In this document: positions 6,195 through 8,646 of the stretch, one piece after another | How the letters are laid out: every line of letters starts with the position of its first letter | Position numbering within the stretch: the first letter of the stretch is position 1 | Origin: Alphaproteobacteria bacterium | Lineage (GTDB): Bacteria > Pseudomonadota > Alphaproteobacteria > Rhizobiales > Aestuariivirgaceae | Direction: 5' to 3' | Assembly (NCBI GenBank): GCA_026400595.1 | Contig: JAPLOT010000546.1 | Location: 1 to 8,646 of the forward strand | DNA: 8,646 nt | Notes under the pieces: model-generated | Told to the model about the DNA's origin: nothing | Databases searched by the model: none | What the model saw: only the letters and a program-made list of their open reading frames with translations | Made by a program: the position numbers and the translations under genes

Positions 6195-8210
6195 CTACGC
6201 TTTCTCCGTTTGCGCCGTACGTGACGGGTCGATATCCATCGGGTACGGGCTCGGTCGCTCGCCGCGGCGATGCGCCAGCCGCGACAGGCTCTCCAGTGCC
6301 AGCATCACGGCGCCCACCACGCAGAGAAAGACGCCCGCGTCGAAGGCCATTGCTGTGGCAAGCTCGAATTTCTCGATGAAGGGAAGCTTGAAGTAACCGT
6401 AACTGCTGGTCAGGAAGGGATAGCCGAGGACCAGCGATCCCAGGCCCGTCAGGAGGGCCGCGAAGATGCCTGCGGCAATGATGCCGTGGTAAGGATACTT
6501 TTGCCGCGCCGCCGCCCAGTCGAATCCGCTGGCCATGTACTGCATGATGAGTGCGATCGCGACGACCAGGCCGGCGATAAAGCCGCCTCCGGGCTGATTG
6601 TGGCCGCGGAGGAAGATGAACAGCGCGACCATGAGCGTGATCGGCATCATGACGCGCGTGGCGATCACCATCATGAGCGGATGGCTGTCGCCTGCCTCGC
6701 CAGTATCGGGCGGCCGGACTGCAAGCCGTCTGCCGACGGCGCCGGCGAGAAGTGTCTCGGTGAGCGCGTAGATGACCAGTGCAGCGATGCCAAGGACGAT
6801 GATCTCGCCAAAGGTATCGAAGCCGCGGAAGTCGACCAGGATCACGTTGACGACATTGGTGCCGCCGCCGCCTGGCTTGGCATTGGCCAGATGATAGGCG
6901 GAGATGCTCGCCTGTGAGAAGTTGGACGCCTGGATCTGAAATGTCAGCAGGCCTGCACCAAGACCGACCAGTGAAGCGAGAATGCCGTCGCGCAGGCGCC
7001 GGCCGCCGCTGCTTTCGCGCGGCGTGCTCTTCGGCAGGAAGTTGAGCGCAAGGAGAAGCAGGATGATCGTCACGACCTCCACCGAGGCTTGCGTGAGAGC
7101 GAGATCCGGGGCCGAGAGATAGGCAAAGGCCAGAGAGACGATGAGTCCGATCACGCCGATGAAGATGAGCGCCAAAAGCCGGTTGTGGTGGAAGGCCACG
7201 ATGCAGCCGGTCGCGACCAACAGCAGCAATCCGCCGATCGCGGGGACAGGGCCGATCGGGAGGAACTCCCGCGCAACGCCCGGCCCGGCGCCGCCGAGCC
7301 ACGCGCCGGTCCCGGCCAGGACGACCGTGGCCATGAAGATGGCCGTATAGCGGGTCATTGCGCCGTCATGCAGTGCCCGGGTCAGGCTGACTGCCCATCC
7401 GACGAGCCGGTCCAGAATTGCGTCGAAGATCGACTTGGCCTCAAGCCTTGGGCCGCGCAGCCAGAGCCGATTGAGCGCGCGGTAGGCGGCCAGCACGACC
7501 AGTCCGCCAGCGATGGCAATCGCCGACATGAGAAGTGCGGGCGTGAACCCATGCCAGAGTTTCAACGTGTAGGCCGGCGGCGCCTCTCCGATCACGGCAC
7601 CCGATGCAAGCGCCACCAGCGGGCCTGCGACCAGGGCAGGCTGAAGCCCGATCGCCACCACGAGAATTACCAATACGGCCGGTGCAATCCAGAACCCGAT
7701 TGGCGGGTCATGGGGCCTGGCGGGGTAGTCGTGGCGCGGCGGTCCAAGGAAGACATGTGCAATGAACCGGAAGGAATAGGCCGCCGATATGAGCGCACCG
7801 AGTGTGGCAAGGCCTGGCACCAGCCAGGCCGACCCCAGCCAGTCGGTGTGGGCGGCCTCTTCGAGCATCATTTCCTTCGAGATGAAACCGTTCAGCGGCG
7901 GAATGCCGGCCATGGAAAGGGCCGCGATGGATGCGATACCGAAGGTCAGCGGCATCAGGTGCCGCAGGCCTCCAAGACGACGGATGTCGCGGGTATGGGC
8001 CTCGTGATCGATGATGCCGGCCACCATGAACAAGGGCGCCTTGAAGGTGGCGTGATTGATGATGTGGAACACCGCGACAACGGCCGCCATCGGTGTTCCG
8101 AAGCCAAGCAGCATGGTGATCAGGCCGAGATGGCTGACGGTGGAGTAAGCAAGCAGCGCCTTCAGGTCGTTCTTGAACAAGCCGATGAAGGCGCCGACCA
8201 GCATCGTCAC
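6195..8210 (-). CDS. mrpA: MrpA C-terminal part fused to MrpB (PhaAB type), downstream piece of an interrupted gene
   Basis: Reading from GTG 8210 gives 671 residues. Residues 1-240 hold the second half of the NuoL-like MrpA module: KNDLKALLAYSTVSHLGLI (13-31), NHATFKAPLFMVAGIIDHE (52-70) and AGIPPLNGFISKEMMLE (101-117). The MbhD/DUF4040 part follows, with YLSAPDLALTQASVEVVTI (344-362). The MrpB domain has NVILVDFRGFDTFGEI (435-450) and the MnhB signature RGHNQPGGGFIAGL (515-528). This A-B fusion is normal in alphaproteobacterial Pha systems. The frame is continuous with the upstream piece and broken only by TAA at 8241-8243. No convincing Shine-Dalgarno precedes GTG 8210, so this is probably not an independent start. 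Without the N-terminal half the ion path would be incomplete. Either the gene is a pseudogene or the stop is an error or is read through. Confidence 0.88.
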   Translation of the reverse strand: MTMLVGAFIGLFKNDLKALLAYSTVSHLGLITMLLGFGTPMAAVVAVFHIINHATFKAPLFMVAGIIDHEAHTRDIRRLGGLRHLMPLTFGIASIAALSMAGIPPLNGFISKEMMLEEAAHTDWLGSAWLVPGLATLGALISAAYSFRFIAHVFLGPPRHDYPARPHDPPIGFWIAPAVLVILVVAIGLQPALVAGPLVALASGAVIGEAPPAYTLKLWHGFTPALLMSAIAIAGGLVVLAAYRALNRLWLRGPRLEAKSIFDAILDRLVGWAVSLTRALHDGAMTRYTAIFMATVVLAGTGAWLGGAGPGVAREFLPIGPVPAIGGLLLLVATGCIVAFHHNRLLALIFIGVIGLIVSLAFAYLSAPDLALTQASVEVVTIILLLLALNFLPKSTPRESSGGRRLRDGILASLVGLGAGLLTFQIQASNFSQASISAYHLANAKPGGGGTNVVNVILVDFRGFDTFGEIIVLGIAALVIYALTETLLAGAVGRRLAVRPPDTGEAGDSHPLMMVIATRVMMPITLMVALFIFLRGHNQPGGGFIAGLVVAIALIMQYMASGFDWAAARQKYPYHGIIAAGIFAALLTGLGSLVLGYPFLTSSYGYFKLPFIEKFELATAMAFDAGVFLCVVGAVMLALESLSRLAHRRGERPSPYPMDIDPSRTAQTEKA

Positions 8211-8240
8211 CAGGCCTGTCGTGGCGACCAGGTAGAACCA

Positions 8241-8243
8241 TTA
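8241..8243 (-). other. Premature in-frame TAA within mrpA
   Basis: The sense strand reads GGG ACG GAG TAA TGG TTC TAC CTG, with no frame change on either side. Family members often have an acidic or small residue here, and GAA to TAA is a single G-to-T change. The TAA overlaps an ATG (TAATG) with GGAG before it, but that ATG is in another frame and could not restore MrpA. Candidate explanations are nonsense mutation, sequencing error or readthrough. Confidence 0.9.
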
Positions 8244-8646
8244 CTCCGTCCCGGCCAGTACCGGCCAGAGCCGGGCCATGAGAAACAGTCCCGCCTTCAC
8301 CATGGTGGCAGAATGCAGATAGGCTGAAACCGGCGTGGGTGCCGCCATGGCGTGCGGCAGCCAGAAGTGAAACGGAAACTGGGCGGACTTGGTAAAGCAG
8401 CCGAGGAGAATGAGGATCAGTGCGGGAAGGTAGAGCGGGCTTGCTTGCACCGCGACCTTGTTCGCGAGGATCTCGGTGAGGTCGTAGCTGCCCGCGATCT
8501 CGCCCAGGATGAGCAGACCACCGATCAGGGCAAGTCCGCCCATGCCGGTCACCGTGAGCGCCATGACGGCCCCCTGCCGGCCTTCCGGCAGGTGTTTCCA
8601 GTAACCGATGAGCAGGAATGAGGTGAGCGAGGTGAGTTCCCAGAAG
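8241..8646 (-). CDS. mrpA: MrpA N-terminal part (partial; enters from the right edge, ends at a premature TAA)
   Basis: The frame is open from the right edge: 134 codons, then TAA. It begins FWELTSLTSFLLIGYW, a stretch near residue 110-125 of MrpA, so about 110 residues and the start lie outside. It carries the core antiporter motif TKSAQFPFHFWLP followed by HAMAAPTPVSAYLHSATMVKAG, with the essential-type lysine encoded near 8388-8390 and the conserved His and Lys of HSATMVK. It stops after RLWPVLAGTE, where MrpA proteins normally continue with a WF-containing helix. That helix (WFYLV) is encoded directly after the stop in the same frame. This is one gene with the 6195-8210 piece. The operon promoter must lie beyond 8646. 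Confidence 0.88.
   Translation of the reverse strand, partial: FWELTSLTSFLLIGYWKHLPEGRQGAVMALTVTGMGGLALIGGLLILGEIAGSYDLTEILANKVAVQASPLYLPALILILLGCFTKSAQFPFHFWLPHAMAAPTPVSAYLHSATMVKAGLFLMARLWPVLAGTE

Noticed and set aside
5872..7302. 476-codon minus-strand open frame overlapping mrpB and mrpC
   Set aside because: Arginine- and proline-rich out-of-frame reading of the MrpA/B gene. The overlapping frame contains the conserved MnhB and NuoK-like motifs.
7708..8241. Restart of MrpA at the ATG overlapping the premature TAA (TAATG with GGAG)
   Set aside because: That ATG is out of frame with MrpA and yields an unrelated arginine- and histidine-rich product, so it cannot rescue the gene.
7089..8327. 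412-codon plus-strand open frame opposite mrpA
   Set aside because: Composition is charged and low-complexity (D, R, G, Q, H rich), as expected opposite GC-rich membrane-protein codons. The opposite strand encodes conserved MrpA/B sequence.
3179..8646. Complex I or membrane-bound hydrogenase operon
   Set aside because: NuoL/N/K-like subunits are present, but the order A/B-C-D-E-F-G with clear MnhE, MnhF and MnhG proteins, and no hydrogenase or quinone-module subunit, identifies an Mrp antiporter.

Overview
This is high-GC bacterial DNA, most likely from an alphaproteobacterium. The clearest pointer is a multisubunit Mrp/Pha-type cation/proton antiporter operon in which MrpA and MrpB are one fused polypeptide, the arrangement of rhizobial Pha systems. 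GC-rich codons throughout and several start-stop overlaps in both operons fit this. I cannot name a genus.

Layout. (1) Positions 1-896, minus strand: most of a LivM-type branched-chain amino acid ABC transporter permease, whose C-terminus runs off the left edge. (2) Positions 897-1061: a 165-base divergent intergenic region with a perfect TTGACA box facing livM, a 12-base near-palindrome over that box, and three TCAACAG direct repeats. (3) Positions 1062-3169, plus strand: a two-gene operon. The first gene is an N-formylglutamate amidohydrolase family hydrolase that starts at TTG behind a strong GGAGG. The second, overlapping it by ATGA, is a glutamine-synthetase-like ligase. (4) Positions 3179-8646, minus strand: mrpA/B-C-D-E-F-G, tightly coupled by overlaps of 4 bases or gaps of 0-7 bases. 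It enters from the right edge with the first roughly 110 residues of MrpA missing. It meets the ligase gene tail to tail across 9 bases.

How the genes may work together. A transporter for amino acids or amides, a gamma-glutamyl-type ligase and an amidohydrolase of the formylglutamate class share one divergent control region. Together they look like a small uptake-and-catabolism module for a nitrogenous compound. The substrate cannot be read from the sequence. The Mrp complex exchanges cytoplasmic Na+ or K+ for protons and is an unrelated neighbour.

The most notable anomaly is an in-frame TAA at 8241-8243 inside a conserved part of mrpA. The reading frame continues past it with fully conserved sequence, so one base change, a sequencing error or stop-codon readthrough separates an intact MrpA/B from a broken one. 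All other mrp genes are intact. I found no RNA genes, mobile elements, CRISPR arrays or clear terminators.
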